Counted from the first letter of the stretch, positions 1-9,073 are shown. The stretch is 61,590 nucleotides of DNA from Erysipelotrichaceae bacterium (GCA_022767445.1 JALENJ010000040.1:1-61590); one strand, 5' to 3'. Notes: a model not told the origin generated them from the letters alone. Numbers and translations: made by a program.

Positions 1-860
1 TATGCATCAAATAATTGCTTATTTTGAACGTGCGTATATATCTCAGTCGTTCGTATATCACTATGACCGAGTATCTCCTGAATACTTCTTAAATCAGCAC
101 CTCCTTGTAACATATGAGTTGCGTAACTATGTCTCAACTTATGAGGTGTGATATGTTTTTTGATATTTAATTCAGTACACTTTCTTTGTAGTAATAGTTC
201 TACATATTTACTGGTAATTTTACGACCGTGTACGTTTAAGAAGAATAATGCTGATTTCTTTTTGACTAATACTGGTCGTATGATAAATAAATAGTGTTTT
301 AAAAGAGGAATACTACCATTAGGAATAGGTACAATCCTTTCCTTGTCCCCCTTTCCCAATACACGTATCTTACAAGCATCTAAATCAATGCGATTCACTG
401 TTAGATTACATAATTCAGATACACGTAATCCACAACTGTAGATGGTCTCTAAGATTGTATGATCAATGACATCCTCCAGTTTTTTATCATCAAAGGATTC
501 CATCAATTTCTTGATTTCATCAACCGTACAAAATACTGGTAATTTCTTAGGGCCTTTGTGAACTTGTAAGTTTAGACTAGGATCAGCTTCGTTGTGCATC
601 ATGACAAGATATTGATGGAAAGAACGTATGGAAGCTGACATTCTAGCGATGGATGTCGATGATTTATAATCACTTTGTTCACCGATGAATTCCTCAACGA
701 GTTCAGGTTTAATCTTCTTTGTATTCTGTATATTATGATCTTGTAGATATTGAATATATTGTGATAGATCATGATGGTAGGAAGAAATTGTATTTTCACT
801 TTTGCCAGCATTCATTCTTTGATATGTAATATATTCATCAAGTGCTTCATGAATCTTCAT
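1..860 (-). CDS. xerD: Tyrosine site-specific recombinase XerC/XerD (C-terminal end cut by window)
   Basis: Tyrosine recombinase, probably the XerC/XerD type that resolves chromosome dimers at dif. About 286 residues are visible from the ATG at 860. The N-terminal SAM-like core-binding domain spans about residues 1-90. The catalytic residues are all present: Arg146 in SCGLRVSEL, His240 and Arg243 in PHKLRHSYATHML, His266 in LGHSD and the nucleophile Tyr275 in TTEIYTH. Family members are about 295-300 residues, so only a few C-terminal residues lie beyond the window edge. An AAGGAG ribosome site precedes the start. The gene overlaps the end of dinB by 14 bases and is the last visible gene of the nusB-recN-dinB operon. 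XerC versus XerD cannot be settled from this sequence alone. Confidence 0.9.
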   Translation of the reverse strand, partial: MKIHEALDEYITYQRMNAGKSENTISSYHHDLSQYIQYLQDHNIQNTKKIKPELVEEFIGEQSDYKSSTSIARMSASIRSFHQYLVMMHNEADPSLNLQVHKGPKKLPVFCTVDEIKKLMESFDDKKLEDVIDHTILETIYSCGLRVSELCNLTVNRIDLDACKIRVLGKGDKERIVPIPNGSIPLLKHYLFIIRPVLVKKKSALFFLNVHGRKITSKYVELLLQRKCTELNIKKHITPHKLRHSYATHMLQGGADLRSIQEILGHSDIRTTEIYTHVQNKQLFDA

Positions 861-2037
861 TTTGTTTCTCCTTGAGAAGATTGCTAGCTCTTACAAATGC
901 TTTCTTGTTACCGAGCATTTGGTTTAAATCTAAGATAATACTCTTGGTTTCTGATTTAAAAGCTGAAGCTTCATCAAATAGATTTAATTGGGATGCCATA
1001 TAGTTATCATCCGCAAAGTCGCCGATAGTAATGCCTAATAATCGAACAGCTTCCCCTTCATCCCAGTTATCTTCAAACAGGGACATAGCGGCGTTGTAAA
1101 TATCATCACCACGCCATATTGGTTCATTTAACTTACGAGCACGTGTGACATTGCGGAAGTCGTAATAACAGATACGAATACTAATCGAACTACCCACTTT
1201 ACCAGCATTCTTGAGTCGTCTAGATAAATCTCTTGAAAGAGCACGTATGAGTCCAACGAGTTCTTCATACTCATTCATATCTTCTAATAGTGTTTCTGAG
1301 ATACCCATAGATTTCGCATCCCATTCTGTTTCAAGTTCACGATGATCTATGCCGTTGGCACGGTCAATGATCTCTTGTGTATTCTTGCCAAAGATATCTT
1401 TTAGACGATTGACATCTTTGTAATTCGCAAGGTCTTTGATTGTATGGATACCCATCTCCAACATATATGGAACTGTCTTTGTGCCAATACCTCTCATATC
1501 TTGAATTGGTAGTGGCCATAGTTTTTCTTGAATATCACGGATTCTTAGGACTGTAATACCATTTGGCTTTTTCATATCACTAGCCATCTTGGCTAAAAAC
1601 ATATTAGGTGCAACGCCAATCGAACATGTTAAACCAAGTTCGGTATAAACCTTTCGTTGTAAGGACCATGCAAGATCTAATGGTTTTTCATAGCTTTTTA
1701 TCGTCTCTGTCATATCTGCATAGCACTCATCAACAGATGCTTGTTCTGCAAGATTGGTATATGAACGTACGATCTCCATAAAGCGATCAGATAGATTGCG
1801 ATACCAGGTATAGTGTCCTTCCACGATGATTAAATCACGACATAGCTTCTTTGCTTCACTGACAGGCATCGCACTGTGTATGCCAAAAGCACGTGCTTCA
1901 TAACTAGCTGTTGAAACAACACTACGTCGTGTAGCACCTGATATAACGATAGGTTTTCCTTTTAACTCTGGATTTAAAAGTATTTCGGCATTCGCAAAGA
2001 ATGCATTTAAATCGATGTGAAAATATACATGATACAT
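847..2037 (-). CDS. dinB: Y-family DNA polymerase IV
   Basis: Low-fidelity translesion polymerase of the Y family. The metal-binding acidic residues are Asp9 in FHIDLNAFF and Asp103/Glu104 in SVDECYADM; the aromatic pair after Asn11 supplies the steric gate against ribonucleotides. Palm, fingers and thumb occupy about residues 1-230 and the little-finger domain about 240-345. A canonical beta-clamp binding peptide, QLNLFD, lies near residue 354, so the enzyme should be recruited by DnaN. At 396 residues it is slightly longer than E. coli DinB because of about 35 residues after the clamp motif. Its ATG shares one base with the recN stop (TAATG), so the two repair genes are translationally coupled. 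UmuC-like Y polymerases are a less likely alternative. Confidence 0.92.
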   Translation of the reverse strand: MYHVYFHIDLNAFFANAEILLNPELKGKPIVISGATRRSVVSTASYEARAFGIHSAMPVSEAKKLCRDLIIVEGHYTWYRNLSDRFMEIVRSYTNLAEQASVDECYADMTETIKSYEKPLDLAWSLQRKVYTELGLTCSIGVAPNMFLAKMASDMKKPNGITVLRIRDIQEKLWPLPIQDMRGIGTKTVPYMLEMGIHTIKDLANYKDVNRLKDIFGKNTQEIIDRANGIDHRELETEWDAKSMGISETLLEDMNEYEELVGLIRALSRDLSRRLKNAGKVGSSISIRICYYDFRNVTRARKLNEPIWRGDDIYNAAMSLFEDNWDEGEAVRLLGITIGDFADDNYMASQLNLFDEASAFKSETKSIILDLNQMLGNKKAFVRASNLLKEKQNEDS

Positions 2038-3680
2038 TAGTTATGATTTCTCCGATATAACTCTTTCGCTGCCTTTTTAGAAATGTCAGTAATACTGCCG
2101 CTTGAGATAAGTGCAATTTGTTCAATACGCTCTTTTTCATCTAGTTCTTTAACTGTAGTGACTGTTCGCTCTTGTTCATCAACCTTTGTGACAAGGTAAT
2201 GTACATCTGCACAAGCAGCTACTTGTGCTAAGTGTGTTACTGCAAATACCTGGCAGTACTTGGACAATGTCTTCATCTTTTGTCCGATTGATGTCGCTAC
2301 CGGACCACTAACACCTGTATCGATTTCATCAAATATAACAGTCTGAATGCCTTGTAGCTTTGTGAAGATGACTTTTAATCCTAGCATTAAGCGGCTTAAT
2401 TCACCACCAGAGGCAGTCTTTACGAGTGGTTTTAGGCTCTCTCCTTTATTCATGGATATCATAAACTCAACATTTTCATTGCCATGAATGCTAGGATTAC
2501 ATTCAGTAAATACTGTTTTAAACTGTGCATTTGGCAACATCAATTCCTTTAAATTAGATCGAACTGCTTGATCTAATTCATCACTATGTTGTTGTCGCTT
2601 AGCACTTAACTTCTTTGCAAGTGTTTGATATTCTTGGAATGCTTTTTGAATCTTTTGATCCATCTTTTCAATATATTCTTTACGATGTACGAAAGATTCA
2701 ACTTGTTTTTGAAGTTGTTGTTGATAGACGAGAATATTAGAGATGGATTTTCCATATTTACGTTTCAATTTTTGAATCGTAAATAAACGTTCTTCCATCG
2801 TATTAATTTCATCTTCATCCATATCAAAGTCTTCTACGATATCACGGTACTCTTGAATCCCATCTTGAATCGCATAGTACGCATCAGATATCTTTGTTTG
2901 AATCGATGATAATTGATCACTGTTACCTAATGAATCACTAATCTTAACAAGATCATAGAGCGAATCAGACAATCCATTATCAAAAATAGAGAAGACTTGT
3001 TGATATTTCTCTAGAGAATTTTTGATCTGTTTGAACTGCTTTTCTTTCTCAGCGAGTTCTTCATCTTCTCCCTCTTGTAGATTGGCATCTTCAATTTCTT
3101 GAATTTGGTACTGGAAGTACTCTAAATCATTCTCGTTATATTCTTCTTGTAATGCATGTTCTTTTTCTTTGACAAGTTTATCATAGTTGTGGTACGCATT
3201 TGATACTTGTTTTACTTCTTCTTGTAAGTTTAAAAAGGAATCTAGCAAATGGATATGATTGGATACATTTAGCAGATATGCATTGTCGCGTTGTCCATGG
3301 ATATCAATCTCATCACGTAAACAATCCTTAGTCAGTGACATCGTAGCGATGCGATGATCAATCCGTACAATGGACTTACCAGATGATAGTATTTCACGTG
3401 TAAATGTAACTTCTGCTCCAGTTTCTAATCCTGCTTCAGTGAGTACTTGGAGTGCATGTGGATTATTTGATAAATCAAAAGTACCTTCAATGATTGCTTT
3501 ATCTTTTCCCTTGGAGATATAGGAAGCACCTGCACGCTCTGCACATAAAACAGATATCGCGTCTAACATAATCGATTTACCTGCACCGGTTTCACCAGTA
3601 AAAGCACTAAATCCATTCTTAAAATCTAGGCTTAGTTCATCGATTAAGATAAAGTTTTTAATGTACAGGTGTTTTAGCAT
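2037..3680 (-). CDS. recN: DNA repair protein RecN
   Basis: SMC-like ATPase acting early in double-strand break repair. Walker A is GETGAGKS at about residues 29-36; the signature region SGGELSRLMLGLK and Walker B (VIFDEIDTGVSG) lie in the C-terminal third. Between them are about 250 residues of glutamate/lysine/glutamine-rich coiled coil (roughly 150-400). Length 547 is normal for the family (about 550-575). It begins 12 bases downstream of dxs and is coupled to dinB. In many Bacillota recN follows tlyA and argR in this cluster; here both are missing. Confidence 0.96.
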   Translation of the reverse strand: MLKHLYIKNFILIDELSLDFKNGFSAFTGETGAGKSIMLDAISVLCAERAGASYISKGKDKAIIEGTFDLSNNPHALQVLTEAGLETGAEVTFTREILSSGKSIVRIDHRIATMSLTKDCLRDEIDIHGQRDNAYLLNVSNHIHLLDSFLNLQEEVKQVSNAYHNYDKLVKEKEHALQEEYNENDLEYFQYQIQEIEDANLQEGEDEELAEKEKQFKQIKNSLEKYQQVFSIFDNGLSDSLYDLVKISDSLGNSDQLSSIQTKISDAYYAIQDGIQEYRDIVEDFDMDEDEINTMEERLFTIQKLKRKYGKSISNILVYQQQLQKQVESFVHRKEYIEKMDQKIQKAFQEYQTLAKKLSAKRQQHSDELDQAVRSNLKELMLPNAQFKTVFTECNPSIHGNENVEFMISMNKGESLKPLVKTASGGELSRLMLGLKVIFTKLQGIQTVIFDEIDTGVSGPVATSIGQKMKTLSKYCQVFAVTHLAQVAACADVHYLVTKVDEQERTVTTVKELDEKERIEQIALISSGSITDISKKAAKELYRRNHN

Positions 3681-3692
3681 AGAACCTCCTTG

Positions 3693-5552
3693 CTATAAGT
3701 AGTTTTGTATATCCGCAAATAATGTATTTAAATCAATACGGAATTCCTTACGTAGTTGTCCACTTGTTCCTTGTGGAATGAACTTATCAGGCAAACCATA
3801 AATCTTGATATGTTTTGAAATACCAATGTCGTTGAGATGTTGTAGGATCAAAGATCCCAGTCCATTTGTCTTATAGTCTTGTTCATAGACAAACAACTGG
3901 ATATCCCTACTTGCAAGCGTCTGCAACATTTCAGAGTCTAGTGGTTTGATATATCTTGCGTTGATAATGGATACTGGTAAATCATTGGCTATCACACGTT
4001 CATATAGTTTGTTGACCATTTCACCATAGGTGATAATCGCAACTTTATTGTCTGGTTTATCGTTTAAGATTTCCCATTTACCTATTGGTATTTGTTTTGC
4101 GTTGGTGATGTCATTCGTCTTTACTTCTCCCTTAGGAAAACGTATCGCAAATGGATGATTTTGTTGGAATGCGGTAAAGAGTAAATCTTTGGCTTCTTGG
4201 CTATCTTTTGGATGCGAGATAATCATATTTGGTAGTCCTGACAAGATACCAATATCAAAGATACCTTGGTGTGTCTCACCATCTCCCCCTACCAGTCCTG
4301 CATGATCGATACCGAATACAACAGGTAAGTCCATGCGACAAACATCATGATTAATTTCATCATACGCTCTTTGTAAGAAAGAACTGTAGATACATACATA
4401 TGGACGTTTACCAGAAATCGCAAGACCTGCCGCAAAAGTAACGGTATGTTCTTCCGCAATGCCTGTATCAAAACAACGATCTGGGTATTTCGCAAATAAC
4501 ACGCCCATACCACTACCGTTGATCATTGCAGGTGTTAGTGAAACGATATCTTTATTCGTACTTGCAAGATCAGCTACGCTTTGACTCATGAATTTACCCC
4601 AAGATGAATATCCCTGTGGTACCTCATGAAGTTGTTTTCCTGTTTCGATATTGAAAGGACCTACACCATGCCATTGACCATCGTTATCGTGTTCGCATGG
4701 TAGATATCCTTTGCCTTTTTTTGTGATGACATGAACTAAAATAGGACCACTATGACGTTTGGCGGTAGATAAAATTTGAATTAAATCATGGATGTTATGT
4801 CCGTCGACTGGTCCCATGTAGTCTAGTCCAAACTCTTCAAAGATACCGCCATCAATGACGGCTTCACGCATACTATCTTTAACCGCCTTCAATCCTTTAT
4901 ATATAGCGTTTCCGATTGAATTCCTCGATAAAGATTTCTTCAATGATGATTTTAGACTGTTATATCCCTTCAAAGTTCTAAGCTTTGAAAAACCTGCATT
5001 TAAAGCACCTACATTTTTAGAGATAGACATATTATTATCATTAAAAATGATGATGATATTACGCTTCTCTGCACCGATTTCGTTGAGTGCTTCTAGTGAG
5101 ATACCACTGCCAATTGCCCCATCACCGATGACTGGTAAGATATGATACTTCTGATGGTTCAAATCTCTAGCAACCGCCATTCCTAAGGCAGCAGATAACG
5201 AAGTTGAGCTATGTCCTGCTTCCCATACATCATGTATACTTTCTTCTCTTTTTTCAAAGCCAGAAAGACCCTTGTATTGACGCAAGGTTGAAAAGCGGTT
5301 TGCTCTACCAGTGAGAATCTTATGTACGTAGGATTGATGTCCTACATCAAAGAAAATTTTATCCTCCGGAGAGTTAAACACGTAGTGTAAAGCAATGGTT
5401 AATTCAACAACGCCTAAATTACTGGCTAGATGACCGCCAGTTTTTGATAGAGATTGAATTAAGAATGTACGTATTTGTGTAGCTAAATCATTTAGCTCTT
5501 CTTCGTTTAGTGATCTTAAAAACGCTGGGCTTTGGATATCATTTAAGTCCAT
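3693..5552 (-). CDS. dxs: 1-deoxy-D-xylulose-5-phosphate synthase
   Basis: Thiamine-diphosphate enzyme that condenses pyruvate with glyceraldehyde-3-phosphate, the first step of the MEP isoprenoid pathway. The TPP motif begins at GDGAIGSG and runs through the FNDNNMSIS segment. The N-terminal GGHLASNLGVVELT block, the central pyrimidine-binding domain (GIAEEHTVTFAAGLA, then HAGLVGGDGETHQG) and the C-terminal transketolase domain are present. I place the start at 5552 (MDLNDIQSP), which has an AGGAGG ribosome site 7 bases upstream; the 25 codons further upstream in frame run back into ispA and do not look like Dxs. That gives 619 residues, the normal length. It lies 10 bases after ispA, so precursor and prenyl-chain genes are co-expressed. 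Confidence 0.97.
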   Translation of the reverse strand: MDLNDIQSPAFLRSLNEEELNDLATQIRTFLIQSLSKTGGHLASNLGVVELTIALHYVFNSPEDKIFFDVGHQSYVHKILTGRANRFSTLRQYKGLSGFEKREESIHDVWEAGHSSTSLSAALGMAVARDLNHQKYHILPVIGDGAIGSGISLEALNEIGAEKRNIIIIFNDNNMSISKNVGALNAGFSKLRTLKGYNSLKSSLKKSLSRNSIGNAIYKGLKAVKDSMREAVIDGGIFEEFGLDYMGPVDGHNIHDLIQILSTAKRHSGPILVHVITKKGKGYLPCEHDNDGQWHGVGPFNIETGKQLHEVPQGYSSWGKFMSQSVADLASTNKDIVSLTPAMINGSGMGVLFAKYPDRCFDTGIAEEHTVTFAAGLAISGKRPYVCIYSSFLQRAYDEINHDVCRMDLPVVFGIDHAGLVGGDGETHQGIFDIGILSGLPNMIISHPKDSQEAKDLLFTAFQQNHPFAIRFPKGEVKTNDITNAKQIPIGKWEILNDKPDNKVAIITYGEMVNKLYERVIANDLPVSIINARYIKPLDSEMLQTLASRDIQLFVYEQDYKTNGLGSLILQHLNDIGISKHIKIYGLPDKFIPQGTSGQLRKEFRIDLNTLFADIQNYL

Positions 5553-5562
5553 GTGATACCTC

Positions 5563-6399
5563 CTATTTACGTCGTATTTGGATACGATGTATATATTCAA
5601 CAAGCGACTCTGATAAGAAGCCATCAATGGCTCCTAAATCATCCATGACTTGATGATATAATTTGTTCATCATATCTTTAGCGGCTTGAATTCCTAATAA
5701 AGATACACTTGTCCCCTTATGATTTTTTATATCAGAATTTGATTTTCCAAATTCTTTTGCGGTTAATTCTACATCTAGCACATCATCTTGAATTTGGAAT
5801 GCTAACCCTAATGCATAACCAATCTTTTCCCACTTTGGTAAATCTTCTTGGTGTTTTGCAAGAAGTGCACCCATCATTAGTGGAGCTGTTAGTAAGCATC
5901 CTGTCTTATGTTGATGTATCTGTTGAAGCTGTTTCCAGTCGATATTCTGATTTTCAGCTTCAATATCCAGCTGTTGACCATATACCATACCGGCTGGACC
6001 TGCCATACCTGAAAGAATTGAAATACACTCTTGTACAATAACAGCGTCTTGTTGACTACTAGCAGCTACCTGGAAAGCATATGTCAATAAGCCATCACCT
6101 GCAAGGATTGCTGTAGCTTCATCAAATTGCTTATGACAGGTAAGTTTACCTCTTCTTAAATTATCATTATCCATGGCTGGTAAATCATCATGGATTAATG
6201 AATAAGTATGTATCATCTCTAAGGCACAGGAAAAGGGATCGCCGACCGTTGTATCAACGCCATACCCCTTTAATACAGCGTATAACAGATTAGGACGAAT
6301 TCTCTTACCACCAGCACTTAAAGAATAGTGCATCGCTTCTTTAACAGTGCTATCTGGAAGCTTAGAGATGTATTCCTCTAGAAGAGCATCAATTTGCAT
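5563..6399 (-). CDS. ispA: Farnesyl/geranyl diphosphate synthase (polyprenyl synthase)
   Basis: Short-chain trans-prenyltransferase making farnesyl (or geranylgeranyl) diphosphate from IPP and DMAPP. Both aspartate-rich motifs are visible: the first DDLPAMDND and the second FQIQDDVLD. The GGKRIRP substrate motif and the HKTG segment are also intact. I choose the start at 6399 (MQIDALLEEYI) because GGAGA lies nine bases before it; earlier in-frame ATGs at 6447 and 6414 have no ribosome site and overlap xseB more deeply. The chosen start still overlaps xseB by 11 bases. Length is then 278 residues, close to IspA of other bacteria. The exact chain length of the product cannot be read from sequence. 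Confidence 0.93.
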   Translation of the reverse strand: MQIDALLEEYISKLPDSTVKEAMHYSLSAGGKRIRPNLLYAVLKGYGVDTTVGDPFSCALEMIHTYSLIHDDLPAMDNDNLRRGKLTCHKQFDEATAILAGDGLLTYAFQVAASSQQDAVIVQECISILSGMAGPAGMVYGQQLDIEAENQNIDWKQLQQIHQHKTGCLLTAPLMMGALLAKHQEDLPKWEKIGYALGLAFQIQDDVLDVELTAKEFGKSNSDIKNHKGTSVSLLGIQAAKDMMNKLYHQVMDDLGAIDGFLSESLVEYIHRIQIRRK

Positions 6400-6604
6400 C
6401 TGCTGCTTCTCCATTCTTGCGGATAACTTCATTGATTTGATTTTCAAATTTCTTTAACTTTGTATCACAAGACTTTACCAATTGAAGACCCTCTTCAAAT
6501 AAAGTGATTGTCTCATCCAATGGTTTCTCGTTTTCCTCTAAATCGTTGATAATCTGCTCTAAGCGATTCATGGATTCTTCAAAAGATTTATCCTTCGTTG
6601 TCAT
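6389..6604 (-). CDS. xseB: Exodeoxyribonuclease VII small subunit
   Basis: Small subunit of exonuclease VII, 71 residues and mostly helical. The family signature is clear: FEESMNRLEQIINDLE followed by LDETITLFEEGLQL. Several XseB chains wrap a XseA C-terminal coiled coil in the enzyme that degrades single-stranded DNA from both ends. An AAAGGAGA ribosome site sits just upstream. The start overlaps the 3' end of xseA by 17 bases, consistent with coupled synthesis of the two subunits. Confidence 0.95.
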   Translation of the reverse strand: MTTKDKSFEESMNRLEQIINDLEENEKPLDETITLFEEGLQLVKSCDTKLKKFENQINEVIRKNGEAADAN

Positions 6605-7997
6605 TTATATTCTCCTTTGATAGTACTGTTGTCTTTAAAGTACCTTTTGATAATCGTATATCTAAAGTATCTCCTACAGCTATCTCTTTTGTTGAATGGA
6701 TTACTTTCTTGTCTTTAGTTGCGATGCTATAACCACGATTTAAGATTAATAGTGGTGAGTAAGCATTCAACAATGACATGTTCTTTTCTAAGCGTGTACG
6801 CTTAGAATCTTGCGTAACGCTGATGAAATGTTGCATATCAGCACTGTGTTTATCAAGTAAAACTTGTTTGGTCTGTATGTTTTGCTTTGCATGCATGATT
6901 AACTTTTGCTTATCATCCTGGATTTGAATCTGTAGTGAAGATACTTCTGTGTGGATGAGTTGCGATAATCGATGAAACATCTGGTTGAGTCTGTTTCTAT
7001 ATTCATCAGGTAAGTTTTGATAACGCATGAGCTTTTCAGCTAAGTAATCTAAACGCGTTGCTTCATCGCTATATAATCTCTCCGGTTTTTTGAAAACAGG
7101 ATGATTTTGATTATAGTCAAAACGCTTTTTCGCATGCATGAGTGTATTTCTGATCGCTTGTATCAAACGAGCGTGGTAACTTGATAGTGCTGTACTTACT
7201 TCATTGATATCAGGGACAGCAGCTTCCACTGCACCAGTTGGTGTATTTGCACGATGATCAGAAACGAAATCAACTAATGTAAAATCAATCTCATGACCGA
7301 TACCAGTAATAATTGGTGTCTGCATCTGATAGATAAATCTTGCAAGCTGTTCATCATTAAAACACCATAGGTCTTCGATGGAACCTCCACCACGTACAAG
7401 TAATATCACTTGATGATTTCCACGATCTGCCTTTTGCAAACCCTCAATAATCTTGCCTGAAGCCTCCATACCTTGAACAGGCGCTGGATACTCCGTTAAC
7501 TTTGCGATTGGCCAACGTTTCTTTAAAGTGATTAAAGCATCTTCTCTAGCTGAAGTGTTATTACCAGTCACAAGCGCGATATCCATTGGATATGCAGGTA
7601 GACTCTTTTTGTGGGCAGGATCAAACAACCCTTCAGCATCTAGTTTTTTCTTTAGCATTTCAAACTTTTGATAGAGCTGACCAATACCACTTTGTTCCAT
7701 ATTGGTCGCAATCATCTGCATACTACCATCAGCTACATAAACACTGACATCACCCTTTAATACAACTTTATCTCCGTTTTCTGGATGGAAACCTAGATTC
7801 TTATTGGCTGAAGCGAACATCACACACTTAATCGTTGCTCGATCATCCTTTAAGGAAAAATACCAATGTCCACTATACGGTGTACGTAGATTTGAGATTT
7901 CACCCTCAATCATGACACCATGTAAGACAGGATTTTCATCCAATACTTTCTTTAAATAATTGACTAATGTGCTTACTGGGACAATACGTCTGCTCAT
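6588..7997 (-). CDS. xseA: Exodeoxyribonuclease VII large subunit
   Basis: Catalytic large subunit of exonuclease VII, 469 residues. The N-terminal OB fold (about 5-100) contains the family block GEISNLRTPYSGHWYFSLKD. The nuclease domain shows VRGGGSIEDLWCFNDE and the later GIGHEIDFTLVDFVSDHRANTPTGA region. A long coiled-coil region (about 260-400) that binds XseB follows, and the conserved RGYSI tail is near residue 425. The start codon overlaps the nusB stop by four bases (ATGA arrangement). Confidence 0.96.
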   Translation of the reverse strand: MSRRIVPVSTLVNYLKKVLDENPVLHGVMIEGEISNLRTPYSGHWYFSLKDDRATIKCVMFASANKNLGFHPENGDKVVLKGDVSVYVADGSMQMIATNMEQSGIGQLYQKFEMLKKKLDAEGLFDPAHKKSLPAYPMDIALVTGNNTSAREDALITLKKRWPIAKLTEYPAPVQGMEASGKIIEGLQKADRGNHQVILLVRGGGSIEDLWCFNDEQLARFIYQMQTPIITGIGHEIDFTLVDFVSDHRANTPTGAVEAAVPDINEVSTALSSYHARLIQAIRNTLMHAKKRFDYNQNHPVFKKPERLYSDEATRLDYLAEKLMRYQNLPDEYRNRLNQMFHRLSQLIHTEVSSLQIQIQDDKQKLIMHAKQNIQTKQVLLDKHSADMQHFISVTQDSKRTRLEKNMSLLNAYSPLLILNRGYSIATKDKKVIHSTKEIAVGDTLDIRLSKGTLKTTVLSKENINDNEG

Positions 7998-8374
7998 ATT
8001 ACATCTAAAACACTGTTTACTAACTTATATGTATCTGTATCACAATAACGCTTTGCAAGTTGTACAGATTCATCAATAACGACAGCTGCCTCCGTTTTTC
8101 TTAAATCAAATTCAGCACATCCGTTTAACAAAATAGCTCTTTCTATCAAACCAAGACGATCATATTGCCAACCCTTCTTGAGAACTGAGTTAATATACTC
8201 ACGATAGCGAGGTTCATTTTCAATAGCGGTATTGATGACTTTAATGAAATATGGATCAATCTCACTTTCATCTACTTTAAAAGTATCGCTAATCAATGTG
8301 TGAATATCGCGATTGACAGTTAGGTATTGATATACCGTAATCATCGAGTTTTCTCTTTGGTCATGACGATTCAT
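7994..8374 (-). CDS. nusB: Transcription antitermination factor NusB
   Basis: All-helical NusB, 126 residues from the start at 8374 (MNRHDQRENSM). It binds boxA RNA with NusE/S10 and takes part in rRNA antitermination. Recognisable parts are the N-terminal RENSMITVYQYL helix, the EYINSVLKKGW segment, the DRLGLIERAILLNGCAEF block and the VIDESVQLAKRY block. An in-frame TTG at 8479 would add 35 residues, but an extended -10 promoter (8397-8405) lies between that TTG and the ATG, and AGGAG precedes the ATG, so 8374 is preferred. It is the first gene of the nusB-to-xerD operon. Confidence 0.93.
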   Translation of the reverse strand: MNRHDQRENSMITVYQYLTVNRDIHTLISDTFKVDESEIDPYFIKVINTAIENEPRYREYINSVLKKGWQYDRLGLIERAILLNGCAEFDLRKTEAAVVIDESVQLAKRYCDTDTYKLVNSVLDVI

Positions 8375-8396
8375 TTTCTTATATCTCCTGGCTACT

Positions 8397-8405
8397 ATTT
8401 TACCA
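8397..8405 (-). promoter_or_regulatory. Extended -10 promoter of the nusB operon
   Basis: On the minus strand the sequence reads TGG-TAAAAT, an extended -10 box, 22 bases before the nusB ATG. No good -35 is visible, as is usual for extended -10 promoters. It is the likely start of the long nusB-xseA-xseB-ispA-dxs-recN-dinB-xerD transcript and supports the shorter NusB start. Confidence 0.5.
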
Positions 8406-8431
8406 TGTTCAAGGGTGATTTGAATAGATTC

Positions 8432-8460
8432 TTGCTTGTTTTCATGCCATCGTTTACAAT
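8432..8460 (+). promoter_or_regulatory. Promoter of the DUF5662 gene
   Basis: TTGCTT (8432-8437) and TACAAT (8455-8460) are separated by 17 bases, a sigma-A type promoter. The expected transcription start, about seven bases downstream, coincides with the ATG at 8467. The promoter is divergent from, and partly interleaved with, the nusB promoter. Confidence 0.5.
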
Positions 8461-8466
8461 AACGAC

Positions 8467-9063
8467 ATGCAGGAAACAAATCTTAAAATGTCGATATTTC
8501 ATCGTACATTCGCACATCTAAAAACAGTACATACCCATCGTAAACTCGTACGTCAAAATTGCTTTGCTTGTGGATTATATAAACAAGGTTTACTTCATGA
8601 TTTATCCAAGTATGGTCTATCTGAATTACTTCCAAGTACCCATTACTTTCAAGGCTATCGCTCCCCTTATGTCAAAGAAAAGAAAGTAAAGGGATATTCG
8701 CTTGGCTGGCTTCATCATAAAGGTCACAACAAGCATCATTGGGAGTATTGGTGGGATATTATTGGTGGAAATTGGAAACCAATTATGATGCCTGAAGAGT
8801 ATGTGGTTGAAAGTCTATGTGATCGTATCGCTGCTTGTAAGGTTTATCAAAAAGATCAATATAAAAATTCTTCTGCTTATGAATACTTTCAGATGTCCAA
8901 TGATGGCAGGTACATGCATCCATGTACTGCTACACTGATGACTCGTTTGCTAGAAAGTATACGTGATCATGGTGAAGCATTCACTTTCAAACAAATTAAG
9001 AATCTAAGAAAACAAAATATCAGTCTGTATGAATATTATCACGCAAATGAAAACGACTCGTGA
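8467..9063 (+). CDS. DUF5662 family protein, HD-like histidine-rich
   Basis: Protein of about 198 residues that I recognise as DUF5662-like; no function is established. It contains LLHDLSKYG, an HD-type metal motif, followed by a histidine cluster (LHHKGHNKHHWEYWW) that could bind metal in a helical fold like HD phosphohydrolases. The start is uncertain. The ATG at 8467 would be the first base of a leaderless mRNA; a second in-frame ATG at 8488 (MSIFHRTFAHLKTVH) has an AGGAAA about 13 bases upstream and begins nearer the conserved part. The gene is monocistronic, has its own promoter and ends inside a bidirectional terminator. Confidence 0.75.
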   Translation: MQETNLKMSIFHRTFAHLKTVHTHRKLVRQNCFACGLYKQGLLHDLSKYGLSELLPSTHYFQGYRSPYVKEKKVKGYSLGWLHHKGHNKHHWEYWWDIIGGNWKPIMMPEEYVVESLCDRIAACKVYQKDQYKNSSAYEYFQMSNDGRYMHPCTATLMTRLLESIRDHGEAFTFKQIKNLRKQNISLYEYYHANENDS

Positions 9064-9073
9064 GAGTCGTTTT
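9050..9073. terminator. Bidirectional intrinsic terminator
   Basis: AAAACGACTC / GAGTCGTTTT form a perfect 10-bp stem around a GTGA loop. A-runs and T-runs flank both sides, so it can end both the DUF5662 gene (plus) and guaB (minus, stop at 9077). The stem overlaps the end of the DUF5662 coding region. Confidence 0.85.

Noticed and set aside
5553-5627. Upstream start of dxs at 5627
   Set aside because: It runs into ispA, has no ribosome site, and the added residues do not resemble Dxs.
8375-8479. N-terminal extension of NusB from a TTG at 8479
   Set aside because: An extended -10 promoter and AGGAG site lie within it, and the extension has no NusB-like features.
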